From positions 8,001 through 72,000 of the forward strand of contig NZ_LMRG01000027.1 of the NCBI RefSeq assembly GCF_001425605.1: 64,000 bases of DNA, given 5' to 3'. Numbering within the stretch: position 1 is the first letter of the stretch; each line of letters begins with the position of its first letter. Below, piece after piece: positions 36,241 to 47,100 of this stretch. Made by a program: the position numbers and the translations under genes. The notes under the pieces were generated by a model, which saw only the letters and a program-made list of their open reading frames with translations, searched no databases and was not told the origin of the DNA. The DNA comes from Rhizobium sp. Leaf453. GTDB lineage: Bacteria > Pseudomonadota > Alphaproteobacteria > Rhizobiales > Rhizobiaceae.

Positions 36241-38721
36241 ATGGAAAGAGATCCTTCGAAACGCGCAAGCGGCCGGATTCCGTCCCTGTTGCGACGGTTC
36301 CTGGCAAGCTCAGCGCTTGCGGCTCTGGCCGGCCCGGCGGTTGCCGCGGTCGAGGACCTGACCACCGTAAGCCTCTTCCGCTCTTCCGAGGTGATTACCT
36401 TTTCCGTTCTCATCGGCGTTATCTCGGCCGCGATGATCTCGGCCGTCTGGCTGATTCGCCAGCGCGGCAATATCGAGACCGACAATCGCGAACTGACCGC
36501 GGCGCTTGCCGACGCCAATCACCGCATTTCCCGCTTCCAGGCGCTGATCGCGGACAAGAACCGCCGCATCGTCGTCTGGGAAGGACTGTCGGATAAGGCG
36601 GAATTCCTCGGACAGCTGCCCCCCGAGACGGGCGCGCCGCAGGATGATCGCGACTTCCTGGCGTTCGGCCGCTGGATCAAGCCGCAGTCCTCGTCCGAGC
36701 TGGAAAAAGCCATCGAGACGCTGCGCCTTACCGCCCAGAGCTTCGATCTGGTGGTTGAAACCACGCGCGGCGAGATCATCGAGGCGCAGGGCCGCGTCTC
36801 CGGCGGTCGCGCCTTCGTGCGTTTCGTCGCACTCAACAACCTGCGCGCCGAACTGGCGGAGGTCAAACTGGAGCGGGACCGGCTGCACAGCTCGCTCTCC
36901 AGCCTCCATACGCTGCTCGATGCCATCGACTTGCCCGTCTGGCAGCGCGGCACAGACGGAAGCATCCTTTGGGTCAACGAAGCCTATAGTGACGCGGTCG
37001 AAGCGGCCAATCCTTCGGCCGCCGTCAAGGAAAGCCGGGAACTGCTGGCCACCGTCGCCCGCGAAAAGATTCGCGCCGCCAGCACCTATGATTCGCCCTA
37101 TCGCGACAAGGTCTCGACCGTCGTTCGCGGTAACCGCACCTTCTTCGACGTCGTCGACACCAAGAGCACGACGGGTTCGGCCGGCATGGCGATCAATGTC
37201 TCCGACGTCGAAGCCGTGCGCGAGGAACTGAACCGGACGCTGAAAAGCCACGCCGAAACGCTCGATCACCTGGCAACCCCGGTCGCGATCTTCGATGGCA
37301 GCCAGCGCCTGCAGTTCTACAATCAGGCATTCCAGAGCCTGTGGGACCTCGACATGGCGTTCCTTGAGCGCAAACCTGATAATGGCGAGATCCTCGACCG
37401 GCTGCGCGCCAGCGGCAAGCTGCCGGAGCAGTTGAACTGGAAGCAGTGGAAGGATTCGGCGCTTGCCGTCTACCAGGCGATCGAGACACAATCCGACCTC
37501 TGGCATCTGCCGAACGGCCAGACCCTGCGTGTCTTCGCAACTGCCCGTCCGCAGGGCGGCGCCACCTGGGTTTTCGAAAACCTGACGGAAAAGGTCGATC
37601 TGGAAACACGCTACAACACGCTGGTTCAGGTTCAGGGCGAAACCATCGACCATTTGTCCGAAGGTGTTGCCGTGTTCGGACCCGATGGCCGGATCAAGCT
37701 CTCCAATCCTGCTTTCCGCGCACTCTGGGGCGTCAGCGAAATGGAGGTCATGCCCGGCACCCATATCCGCGCCATCGAGCAGGCCTGCGCGCCGTCCTAC
37801 GATCTGCCCGACGGCTGGAAGCGGTTCTCGCACCTGATCACCAGTTTCGACGACGAGCGACCGTCGTGCCAGGGCATCCTTGAGCTGCGGACCGGCCTCA
37901 TCCTCGATTTCGCCGTTATCCCGCTGCCGAACGCCCAGACCATGCTGACCTTCGTTAACATCACCGACAGTGCGCGGGTCGAGCGGGCGCTGACGGAAAA
38001 GAACGACGCGCTGCAGATGGCCGATCATCTGAAGAACGATTTCGTCCAGCACGTTTCTTACGAGTTGCGTTCGCCGCTGACCAACATCATCGGCTTCGCC
38101 GATCTCCTGAAGACGCCGGCCTTCGGCACGCTCACCGAACGTCAGTCCGAATATGTCGATCACATCTCGACCTCGTCCTCGCTGCTCCTGACCATCGTCA
38201 ATGACATTCTCGATCTCGCGACCGTCGATGCCGGCATTGTCGAACTGGATCTGTCGGAAATCAACCTGACCGATTTCCTCGACGAGGTGTCGCTGCAGAT
38301 GGCCGACCGGCTGCAGGAAAGCGCCGTCACGCTGCAGATCGATGCACCTGATATGCTCGGCCTGTTCGTTGCCGATCATCAACGCCTCAAGCAGATTCTC
38401 ATCAAGCTGCTGACCAATGCCGCGAACTTCGCGCCCGATGGCAGCACAATCGGCCTGAAATGCCGCCGCGACGGCAGCGACTTCGTCTTCAGCGTCACCG
38501 ATAGCGGCGCTGGCATTCCCCAGGACATTCTCGACACCGTCTTCAACCGCTTCGAAAGTCACGGACAGCACGGCGGCGCCGGTCTCGGCCTGTCGATCGT
38601 CGAAAGCTTCGTCAGCCTGCATCACGGCAAGGTCGAGATCCGCAGCCGCGAGGGCGAAGGCACGGAAGTTACCTGCCGCATTCCGTCCGGCGAACTGCCG
38701 AAATTCCAAGCGGCTGAATGA
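36241..38721 (+). CDS. divL: DivL, atypical (tyrosine) histidine-kinase-like cell-cycle regulator
   Basis: 826-residue polar-development regulator. An N-terminal signal-anchor and a membrane segment at about 50-70 are followed by a coiled region (about 75-110), PAS-like domains (about 225-330, 335-440 and 455-570) and a kinase core. The H-box reads 'HVSYELRSPLTN': the phospho-accepting histidine is replaced by Tyr607, the hallmark of DivL, while the ATPase motifs 'LLTNAANFAP', 'TDSGAGIP' and 'GGAGLGLSIV' remain. In Caulobacter, DivL stimulates CckA and responds to DivK (established). GGGGA precedes the ATG; a GTG at 36217 is less likely. It overlaps the tsaE fusion by 4 bases. Confidence 0.9.
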   Translation: MERDPSKRASGRIPSLLRRFLASSALAALAGPAVAAVEDLTTVSLFRSSEVITFSVLIGVISAAMISAVWLIRQRGNIETDNRELTAALADANHRISRFQALIADKNRRIVVWEGLSDKAEFLGQLPPETGAPQDDRDFLAFGRWIKPQSSSELEKAIETLRLTAQSFDLVVETTRGEIIEAQGRVSGGRAFVRFVALNNLRAELAEVKLERDRLHSSLSSLHTLLDAIDLPVWQRGTDGSILWVNEAYSDAVEAANPSAAVKESRELLATVAREKIRAASTYDSPYRDKVSTVVRGNRTFFDVVDTKSTTGSAGMAINVSDVEAVREELNRTLKSHAETLDHLATPVAIFDGSQRLQFYNQAFQSLWDLDMAFLERKPDNGEILDRLRASGKLPEQLNWKQWKDSALAVYQAIETQSDLWHLPNGQTLRVFATARPQGGATWVFENLTEKVDLETRYNTLVQVQGETIDHLSEGVAVFGPDGRIKLSNPAFRALWGVSEMEVMPGTHIRAIEQACAPSYDLPDGWKRFSHLITSFDDERPSCQGILELRTGLILDFAVIPLPNAQTMLTFVNITDSARVERALTEKNDALQMADHLKNDFVQHVSYELRSPLTNIIGFADLLKTPAFGTLTERQSEYVDHISTSSSLLLTIVNDILDLATVDAGIVELDLSEINLTDFLDEVSLQMADRLQESAVTLQIDAPDMLGLFVADHQRLKQILIKLLTNAANFAPDGSTIGLKCRRDGSDFVFSVTDSGAGIPQDILDTVFNRFESHGQHGGAGLGLSIVESFVSLHHGKVEIRSREGEGTEVTCRIPSGELPKFQAAE

Positions 38722-40211
38722 TGCAGGCAATTACCCTTTTCCTGAAGGACGAGGCGGCGACGATCGAGCTTGGCGAAGACCTCGCACTGGCCCTGAAGAT
38801 TGGCGATTGCCTGGCGCTTTCAGGCGATCTCGGCGCCGGCAAGTCGACGCTGGCCCGCGCCCTGCTGAGGGCCATGGCGGATGACGGAGGGCTGGAGGTT
38901 CCAAGCCCGACCTTCACACTCGTCCAGAGCTACGACCTGCGCATCCCGGTTTCGCATTTCGATCTCTACCGCCTCGCCGATGTTTCCGAACTTGATGAAC
39001 TCGGCTTTGACGAGGCCCTGTCGCAGGGCATCTGCCTGGTCGAATGGCCGGAAAATGCCGAGGCGGCCCTGCCGAAGTCGCGGTTGACCATTACATTCAC
39101 GCATCAGGGCGATGGCCGCGAGCTGTCGATCACCGGCGACGAGCAGGCCTTGAGCCGGATTCACCGCAGCCTTTCCATCCGCACCTTCCTGCGGGAACGT
39201 GGTCAGGGCGCAGCAAAACGCCGGCACTTGAGTGGCGACGCCTCCGCCCGCGCCTATGAGCGAATTCTGCTTCATGGCCAGCCGATGCGCATCCTGATGG
39301 ATTCCGCCCGGATCAAGCCCGGCCCGGTTCTGCAGGACGGGAAATATTACCAGCAGCTGGCGCATCTGGCCGAAGACGTCATTCCCTTCGTTGCTGTCGA
39401 CCAAGACATCCGCGACAAGGGGTTCCGGGCACCGGAAATCTACGAGAGCGATCTCGACGCCGGCCTATTGCTGATCGAAAATCTCGGCAGCACGGGGATT
39501 CTTGATGAGAGCGGCGCGCCGATTGCCGAACGCTATCTGGAAAGCGTGCGCGTGCTTGCGCATCTGCATGCCCAACCCGTCACTCGCGATATCCTCCTTT
39601 CCCCTGCCATCACGCATCACATTCCTGATTTCGATCGCACGGCGATGAAGATCGAGACCAGCCTGCTGATCGACTGGTATCTGCCGTGGAAGCGCGGCGA
39701 AAAGGCATCTGACGCGGAACGCACCGCCTATTTCGATGTCTGGGACCATCTGATCGACCTGCTGGCGACCTCGGAAAAGAAACTGCTGCTGCGGGATTTC
39801 CATTCGCCCAACATCATCTGGCGTGGCGAGCAGTCCGGATTCGACCGGATCGGCATCATCGATTTCCAGGATGCCATGATCGGGCCGACGGCCTATGACG
39901 TCGCCTCGATCACCCAGGATGCGCGCGTCACCATCGAACCGGATCTGTGCAGGCAGATGCTTTCGCTCTACAGTTCGGAACGCAGCGCCCTCGGCGCTTT
40001 CGACGAAGCGACCTTCCAGCGGGACTGGCATCTCATGTCAGCCCAGCGCAATTGCAAGCTCGTCGGTATCTGGGTACGGCTGATGCAGCGCGACGGCAAG
40101 CCCTTCTATATGAAGCACATGCCGCGTACCTTCTCCTACCTTCAGGTGGCGCTCGAACATGACGCGCTCGCGCCCTTGCGCGATTGGTGCATAAAGGCTG
40201 GAATCCTCTAA
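38718..40211 (+). CDS. tsaE: TsaE-AmgK fusion: tRNA t6A ATPase subunit plus sugar kinase
   Basis: 497 residues with two domains. Residues 1-150 are TsaE, which helps make the t6A37 tRNA modification: P-loop 'GDLGAGKST' (about 37-45), 'SPTFTLVQSY' and 'FDLYRL'. Residues about 165-497 form an aminoglycoside-phosphotransferase-like kinase closest to AmgK (anomeric MurNAc/GlcNAc kinase), with the catalytic 'LLRDFHSPNIIW' and metal-binding 'IIDFQDAMIGP'. The next gene encodes a MurU-like uridylyltransferase, the known partner of AmgK in cell-wall sugar recycling. Start overlaps divL by 4 bases (ATGA). Fusion of these two functions is common in Rhizobiales (from memory). Confidence 0.9.
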   Translation: MMQAITLFLKDEAATIELGEDLALALKIGDCLALSGDLGAGKSTLARALLRAMADDGGLEVPSPTFTLVQSYDLRIPVSHFDLYRLADVSELDELGFDEALSQGICLVEWPENAEAALPKSRLTITFTHQGDGRELSITGDEQALSRIHRSLSIRTFLRERGQGAAKRRHLSGDASARAYERILLHGQPMRILMDSARIKPGPVLQDGKYYQQLAHLAEDVIPFVAVDQDIRDKGFRAPEIYESDLDAGLLLIENLGSTGILDESGAPIAERYLESVRVLAHLHAQPVTRDILLSPAITHHIPDFDRTAMKIETSLLIDWYLPWKRGEKASDAERTAYFDVWDHLIDLLATSEKKLLLRDFHSPNIIWRGEQSGFDRIGIIDFQDAMIGPTAYDVASITQDARVTIEPDLCRQMLSLYSSERSALGAFDEATFQRDWHLMSAQRNCKLVGIWVRLMQRDGKPFYMKHMPRTFSYLQVALEHDALAPLRDWCIKAGIL

Positions 40212-40235
40212 ACCGAATCACCGGTTGAGAAATCA

Positions 40236-41000
40236 GTGGATCCCGTGCTGCCCATGCCCATCCATTTAAGGCCTATCAAAAACGCCATGGTGCTTGCCGC
40301 AGGGCTCGGCACCCGCCTGCGCCCCATCACCGATACCATGCCGAAACCGCTGGTCAGGATCGCGGGCAAGCCGATGATCGATTATGTGCTGGACCTTCTT
40401 CAAGTTGCCGGCGTGGAAACGGCCGTAGTGAATGTCCATCACTTCGCCGACCAGATGGAAGCGCATCTTTCGGAACGGAAGAGCCCGAAGATCGTCCTTT
40501 CCGACGAGCGGGAGGCCCTGATGAATTCCGGCGGCGGCCTTGCCAAGGGGCTGAAGCTGCTGGACGACGGGCCGGTTCTGGTCATGAACGCCGATCTCTT
40601 CTGGGTCGGCGAACAGCCGGGCGTTCCATCCAACTTATCGCGTCTCGCCTCCTTCTTTGATCCAGAGACGATGGATATGGCCCTGCTCTGCGTGCGCAAC
40701 GAGGATACGACGGGCCATAATGGCAAGCTGGACTTTTCGCTGGGCGAAGATGGAAGGCTGTCCCGTTACCGCGAGGGCATGCCGAGCCCGGTGGTCTACG
40801 CCGGCGCGATCGCCATGCATAGCCGGCTCTTCGACGATGCCCCGACCGACGCCTTCAACCTCAATATCTATTTCGACCGGGCGATCGCGCAAAACCGGCT
40901 TTTCGGCATCGTGCTCTCCGGTCACTGGATGACCGTCGGCACGCCGGAGGCGATCGGCGAGGCCGAGGATGCCATTCGCCGGCTTGGCAGCGGGGCATGA
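40236..41000 (+). CDS. murU: MurU-like N-acetylmuramate-1-phosphate uridylyltransferase
   Basis: 254-residue sugar-phosphate nucleotidyltransferase. The N-terminal signature 'AMVLAAGLGTRLRPIT' and 'MPKPLVRIAGKPMI' bind nucleotide and sugar phosphate; 'MNADLFW' carries the metal-binding Asp. Size and the AmgK-type neighbour point to MurU, which makes UDP-MurNAc from MurNAc-1-phosphate in the fosfomycin-insensitive recycling route (established in Pseudomonas). GTG at 40236 was used; ATG at 40254 is possible. Overlaps addB by 4 bases. Confidence 0.85.
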   Translation: MDPVLPMPIHLRPIKNAMVLAAGLGTRLRPITDTMPKPLVRIAGKPMIDYVLDLLQVAGVETAVVNVHHFADQMEAHLSERKSPKIVLSDEREALMNSGGGLAKGLKLLDDGPVLVMNADLFWVGEQPGVPSNLSRLASFFDPETMDMALLCVRNEDTTGHNGKLDFSLGEDGRLSRYREGMPSPVVYAGAIAMHSRLFDDAPTDAFNLNIYFDRAIAQNRLFGIVLSGHWMTVGTPEAIGEAEDAIRRLGSGA

Positions 41001-44000
41001 CGGACGCCGTCTCCAACGTCTTCACCATTCCGCCCGGCCGTCCCTTCCTGCGGACGCTGGTCGAAAAGCTGTGTTCTGGCGCGCTTGTTCCCGGCTTTCG
41101 CTATGACACTGCCGATCCGCTGTCTCTGGCCGGTGTCACCATTTTCGTGCCGACACGGCGATCGGCCCGCGTGTTGCGTTCGGAACTGGTGGATTATCTC
41201 GGCGGCCGCTCGGCAATCCTGCCGATGATCCGTGCGCTCGGCGAAACCGATGACGATAGCGGCTTCTTCGATGCAGAAATCCCGGCAATCCTCGATCTCG
41301 CCCCGCCATTGCCCAATGTCGCGCGGCTGATCGAGCTTGGCCGGCTGATCCTCGCCTGGCGCAACCGGTTGCCGCAGGCCGTGCTCGACGTGCATTCGGA
41401 AAGCCCGCTGATCGCGCCAGCCAGTCCGGCGGATGCGATCTGGCTGGCGCGCAATCTCTCCGAGATCATCGATGCGATGGAAACGGAGGAATTGGGTTGG
41501 GATGCGCTAAAAAAGCTCGACGATAGAGAGCATGCCCTCTGGTGGGAGCTGACGTCGGCCTTCCTTCAGATCGCCAGCGCCTATTGGCCCGACCGGCTGG
41601 AGGAATTGAAGCAATCCTCGCCGGCCCGCCACCGCAATGCCATTCTCGAGGCGGAAGCGCAGCGTATCGCCAGCGGCAAGGTTCCCGGGCCGATCATCAT
41701 TGCCGGCTCGACCGGCTCCATTCCCGCCACGGCCAAGCTGATCGCCGCCGTGCAGAAGCTCGAAAACGGAACCATCGTGCTGCCCGGCCTCGACCAGACG
41801 ATGAGCGATGCGGAATGGGTGATGATCGCGCCGGAGGCGGTTACGGGATTTGGCGATTCCGCCAGCCGAAGCCACCCGCAATACGGCTTCTTCCGCCTCC
41901 TGAAGACCATGGGCATTGCCCGCCATGCCGTCGTGCCGCTCGGTTCCGGTGATTCGGACCTCGCCTATCGCGCCGAACTGATCTCGCATGCGCTTCTGCC
42001 GGTACAGGCGACCAGCGGCTGGACAAGCCTGCGCAACGATGTCGATCCTGTACGTTTGACGGATGCCTTTGCCGATGCCGCGTTGATCGAAACCGCCAAC
42101 GAGCGCGAGGAAGCGACCGCCATCGCCATTGCGCTGAGGCTCGCCCTGCAGGGCAGCGAGGAAAGCCAGGCAGCGCTGATCACGCCCGATCGCGACCTCG
42201 CCCGCCGTGTGGCGAGTGAACTGCTACGCTTCGGCATTGAGGCCGATGATTCCGCCGGCACACCATTGTCGGCCACCGGCCCCGGCAGCCTCGTGCGCCT
42301 GCTGCTTGAAGCCAGCCTTCGCCCGGGCGATCCCGTTGCCATCACCGCGCTTCTCAAGCATCCCCTTGCCCGCTTCGGCCTCGACATAGCGTCGATGCAC
42401 CAAGCGGCCACGACGCTGGAACTGATGGCGCTGCGTGGCGGAACCGGCAGTGCCGACATATCCGAACTGGAAGCATTGCTTGACGAGGCGCTGCAACGCG
42501 AAGTCGGCAAGAAGCACCTGCCGGAATGGCGCGGCCAGTTGGATGAGCAGGCGATCGAACAGGCCCGCGACCTTTCCCGGCGGATCGCTGCCTCGGTCGA
42601 ACCCTTGGCCGGCACGCTGGTGCGCCATCACAGGTCTGGACGCGGCCTCACCGCCGCGCTCACCCTCTCCGAATGGGCCGAAAAGACCGGCCGCGCGCTG
42701 GAAGCGGTGGCGGTCGACGAGAATGGCAGCCTCGCCGGGCTGTGGTTGGGGGAAGCCGGCGAAGCGCTGGCGAACCTGCTGCGCGCCGTCATCGATACCG
42801 ATGGCCAGCTGACCGCCGATGGTCCGCAATGGAGCGATATCGTGGAGGCGCTGTCGGCCAGCGAGGCGATCAAGCCGCGCGCCATGCGCCATCCCCGCGT
42901 CTTCATTTTCGGCGCGCTGGAATCGCGTCTGCAGAGCGTCGATCTCGTCGTGCTCGGCGGCCTGAACGAGGGCACATGGCCGGGGCAATCGGCAAACGAT
43001 CCCTTCCTGTCACGCACGATGAAGACGACGATCGGGCTCGAACCGCCGGAACGTCGCATCGGTCAGCTGGCTCACGACTTCCAGATGGCCTGCGGCACCC
43101 GCCGGCTGATCCTCACCCGCGCCATGCGCAAGGGCGCGACGCCGACCGTCGCCTCCCGCTGGCTGCAGCGGCTGCTCGCCGTCGGCGGCAAGGACTTCGC
43201 CGCCCGCCTTCGAGACAACGGGCATGATTATCACCAATGGGCCGGCATGCTCGATCAGGGGGTGACCCAGTCTCTCGCCAAGCAGCCAGCACCCAGGCCA
43301 CCGGCCGAGCAGCAGCCTCGCAGCTATTCCTTCAGCGAGGTCACCCGGCTCAGACGTGACCCATACGCCGTCTATGCACGGCGAATCCTGCGGCTGCAGC
43401 CGATCGATCCGTTTAACCGCGATCCGGGTGCGGCCGAGCGCGGCACGCTCTATCACAAGATCGTCGAGCGCTTCGTCCGCGCCAAGCTGGATGCGACTTC
43501 ACCACAGGCTCAAAAAGAAATGAGCCGGATTCTGGGCGAAGCCTTCGATGAGCAGGCCCTGCCCGCCCATATCGATATCGTCTGGCGCCCCCGCTTCGCC
43601 GCTGTCGGCAAGGCCTTCATCGACTGGGAAGCCGGCCGGCAGCAGGACGTGCGCAAAAGCTTCACCGAACTCTATGCATCGATGGAGCTCGGCGTCTCCG
43701 ACATCAAGCTGACCGGGATAGCCGACCGGATCGACATCCTCGGTGACGGCAGCGCCGTGATCGTCGATTACAAGACCGGATCGAGCCCCTCCGTGAATGA
43801 AGCACGCGCCCTTCTTGACCCGCAACTGGCGCTGGAGGCCGCGGCGCTCAAGGCCGGGGCCTTCGAGAAGGCCGGCAAACGGCATCCGCAGTCTCTGCTT
43901 TACGTCAGATTGAAACCCGGCGAACGATTTGCCGTGCAGGAGGTCAACAACGAGAACGCCAAGGCTCGTGCCAATGTCGAGACCAAATCGGCGGACCAAC

Positions 44001-44182
44001 TGGCGGAGGATTCGCTGAAGGAACTGACCGGCCTTCTCGCCGCCTTGATGAGCGGAAAATATGGTTTCGCCTCGCGATTGATCGTGCAGAAGGAACGCGA
44101 CTACGGCGGCGAATATGACCATCTGGCCCGGGTTGCCGAATGGGCGACGGCGGATGGGGAGGATGATGCCAATGAGGGATGA
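40997..44182 (+). CDS. addB: double-strand break repair protein AddB
   Basis: Helicase-nuclease subunit of AddAB, the alphaproteobacterial counterpart of RecBCD. 1061 residues, usual for rhizobial AddB. The N-terminal 'VFVPTRRSARVLR' corresponds to an inactivated helicase region, while the C-terminal PD-(D/E)XK nuclease is visible as 'GTLYHKIVERF' and 'ADRID...AVIVDYKTG' (around 920-930 for the latter), with catalytic Asp and Lys. ATGA overlap with murU and an 11-base overlap with addA show tight coupling. Confidence 0.95.
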   Translation: MTDAVSNVFTIPPGRPFLRTLVEKLCSGALVPGFRYDTADPLSLAGVTIFVPTRRSARVLRSELVDYLGGRSAILPMIRALGETDDDSGFFDAEIPAILDLAPPLPNVARLIELGRLILAWRNRLPQAVLDVHSESPLIAPASPADAIWLARNLSEIIDAMETEELGWDALKKLDDREHALWWELTSAFLQIASAYWPDRLEELKQSSPARHRNAILEAEAQRIASGKVPGPIIIAGSTGSIPATAKLIAAVQKLENGTIVLPGLDQTMSDAEWVMIAPEAVTGFGDSASRSHPQYGFFRLLKTMGIARHAVVPLGSGDSDLAYRAELISHALLPVQATSGWTSLRNDVDPVRLTDAFADAALIETANEREEATAIAIALRLALQGSEESQAALITPDRDLARRVASELLRFGIEADDSAGTPLSATGPGSLVRLLLEASLRPGDPVAITALLKHPLARFGLDIASMHQAATTLELMALRGGTGSADISELEALLDEALQREVGKKHLPEWRGQLDEQAIEQARDLSRRIAASVEPLAGTLVRHHRSGRGLTAALTLSEWAEKTGRALEAVAVDENGSLAGLWLGEAGEALANLLRAVIDTDGQLTADGPQWSDIVEALSASEAIKPRAMRHPRVFIFGALESRLQSVDLVVLGGLNEGTWPGQSANDPFLSRTMKTTIGLEPPERRIGQLAHDFQMACGTRRLILTRAMRKGATPTVASRWLQRLLAVGGKDFAARLRDNGHDYHQWAGMLDQGVTQSLAKQPAPRPPAEQQPRSYSFSEVTRLRRDPYAVYARRILRLQPIDPFNRDPGAAERGTLYHKIVERFVRAKLDATSPQAQKEMSRILGEAFDEQALPAHIDIVWRPRFAAVGKAFIDWEAGRQQDVRKSFTELYASMELGVSDIKLTGIADRIDILGDGSAVIVDYKTGSSPSVNEARALLDPQLALEAAALKAGAFEKAGKRHPQSLLYVRLKPGERFAVQEVNNENAKARANVETKSADQLAEDSLKELTGLLAALMSGKYGFASRLIVQKERDYGGEYDHLARVAEWATADGEDDANEG

Positions 44183-47100
44183 TGATTTCGGCCCTCTCGA
44201 GCCGACGCCGGAAGCCTGGCTCGGCTGGACCTCGGCCAAGCAGGCGCTGGCCTCCGATCCCGCCCGTTCGGCCTGGGTCTCCGCCAATGCCGGCTCCGGC
44301 AAGACGCATGTTCTGACCCAGCGTGTCATCCGGCTGTTGCTGTCCGGCTGCCGCCCATCCGCGATCCTGTGCCTGACCTATACCAAGGCGGCGGCATCGG
44401 AAATGTCGAACCGCGTCTTCGAGCGACTGGCCGAATGGGTGACGCTGGACGACGACACGCTGGATGACCGCATCGCCGCGATCGAGGGCGAACGGCCGAA
44501 TCTCATCAAGCGGCAGGAGGCGCGGCGCCTGTTTGCCCGTGCGCTGGAAACACCTGGTGGACTGAAGATCCAGACGATTCACGCCTTCTGCGAAGCCCTG
44601 CTTCACCAGTTTCCGCTGGAGGCCAATGTCGCCGGCCATTTCTCCGTCCTCGACGACCGCGCTTCCGCCACGCTTCTCGCCGACGCCCGCCGCGCGCTCC
44701 TGACGGCGACTGCGAGCGAGGAGGACCGCGAACTCACCGAAGCCTTCGCGACCGTGCTCGACCTCGCTGATGATACCGGGCTGGAGAAACTTCTGTCAGC
44801 GATCGTCGGCCAGCGCACCCCGATCCAGCTCTTTCTCGACGATGCAGCGAACAAGGGCGGGATCGATCCCGCCCTGCGGCTGGCGCTCGGGCTGCGGCCG
44901 GATGAGACACACGACACAACCTTAGCCGGATTCTGGCCGCTGCCCGGACTGAACGGCGCGGGACTGGAGCGCTATATCGGCCTTGCCCTTTCGGCCGGTG
45001 GCGTGAAGGTCACGGAATTCGCCGAGGGGCTGCGCACTGTTGCCAAACTCCACGATCCGCTGCAGCGTTACAATGCGCTGGTCGATCTGTTCTTCACCGG
45101 AACCGGCAAGCCACGGGCCGAGTCCGCCTTTCTGTCCAAATCGATGCGCGACAAGGCGCCGGATCTGGAGGATCTGGTGTTCGCCGCGCGCGACCATATG
45201 ATCGCCGCAACCGACCGGCTCAATGTCATCGCCATGTTCGAAGCGACAAGGGCTGCGCTGGTGCTCGCCGATCGGCTGAACAGCGATTACGAGGACATCA
45301 AGAAAAGCCGCAGCCAGCTGGATTTCGACGACCTGATCAACCGGACGGCGACGCTTCTGGTGCGCGGCGATGTCAGCCGCTGGATCCATTACAAGCTGGA
45401 CCAGGGCATCGACCACATCCTCGTCGACGAAGCGCAGGATACCAGCCCCGTCCAATGGACGATCATCCAGTCGCTGGCGGAGGATTTCTTTTCCGGCGAG
45501 ACGGCGCGTGGCGGCAACCGCACAATGTTTGCCGTCGGTGATGAGAAGCAGTCGATCTATTCCTTCCAGGGCGCCCGGCCGGAGCGGTTTTCCAACGAGA
45601 GCATCGAGACCGAGCGGCGTGTCTTGAGCGGCGGCAAGGCCTTCAGCCCGATCCGCCTGCAACTGTCCTTCCGCTCCACGGAAGACGTGCTGTCGGCCGT
45701 CGATATCGTGTTCGAAAACCCTGTTCATGCAAGGGGTCTGAGTGCGCGCAGCGAAGCGGTCATCCATGCCTCCAACCGCATCGGTCATCCGGGTCTGGTC
45801 GAGGTCTGGGATGCGATCGCGCCGGCCGACAGCATTCAGGAAGGGGACTGGACCGCCCCCTTCGACGCCACGCCCGAGGATGCGCCGGCCAATATTCTCG
45901 CCCAGCGCATCGCTGCCGTGCTCGCCGACTGGATCGGCAAGGAAACTGTCATCGAAAAGGGTGTCCGGCGGCCGATGCAACCGGGCGACGTGATTGTGCT
46001 GGTGCGCAAGCGCGATGCCTTTGTCAACGCGCTGACGCGGGCGCTGAAAACCCGGCGCAACATTCCCGTCGCCGGCGCCGACCGGCTGGTGCTGACCAAC
46101 CATATCGCCGTTCAGGACCTGATGGCGCTCGGGCGCTTCGTGCTCCTGCCGCAGGATGATCTGTCGCTCGCGGCCCTGCTGAAAAGCCCGCTGTTCAATC
46201 TTTCCGAAGACGACATTGCCGAACTGGCGACGGGACGTCCCGCCTCCGTCAGCCTCTGGCAGCGGCTGGGCAACCTCGGGACGGACGAAACCAGCCGATA
46301 TCACGCCGCGCTCACCGCATTGCGGCGATACCGCGCCCTGTCGCGCAGCCAGCCGGTGCATGATTTCTACGCCGGCATCCTTGGTCATGACGGCGGCCGC
46401 GCCGCTTTTCTCGGCCGGCTCGGGAGCGAAGTCAGCGATATCCTCGACGAATTCCTGACCTTCGCGCTCGATCATGAAAAGAACGGCCTGCCTGGTCTTC
46501 AGGCCTTCATTTCAGGCCTCGAAATGGAAGCGCCAACCGTCAAGCGGGAGCAGGACAAGGAGCGCAACGAAGTCCGGATCATGACCGTCCATGCGGCCAA
46601 GGGTCTGGAGGCGCCTGTCGTCTTTCTCGTCGATGGCGGCGGCAAGGCTTTCAATTCGCAGCATGTGTCCGGCCTGCGGATGATCCGCAGCGACGATCAG
46701 CACGACACGGTCCCGCTGCCGGTCTGGCGCCCGCCGGGTGCGGCCTCCAATGCGCTGATCGATGCGGATACCGACCGGCTAAAGACATCAGCGGAAGAGG
46801 AATATCGCCGCCTGCTCTATGTCGGCATGACGCGCGCCGCCGACCGGCTGATCGTCTGTGGCTATCAGGGCAAGCGCGCCAATCCCGACAGCTGGCACGC
46901 CATGGTAACGGCGAGCCTGTCGGTCGATGAGCGCGGCCGCAGCACGCCGATTACCTTTGCGACCAGTGAGCAGGAATGGACGGGCTATCGCTGGCAGGTC
47001 TCGACAAGCGGCCGCGAGCTGAAAACGCAGGAAGGCAAGGAGCAGGCGGACATCCGCCGCCCGGATCTGCCTTCGGCGCTGTCGATCCCTTTGCCGCCCC

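Noticed and set aside
36310-38730. Open frame of about 800 codons opposite divL
   Set aside because: Antisense to a gene with clear kinase motifs; the translation has no recognisable domain.
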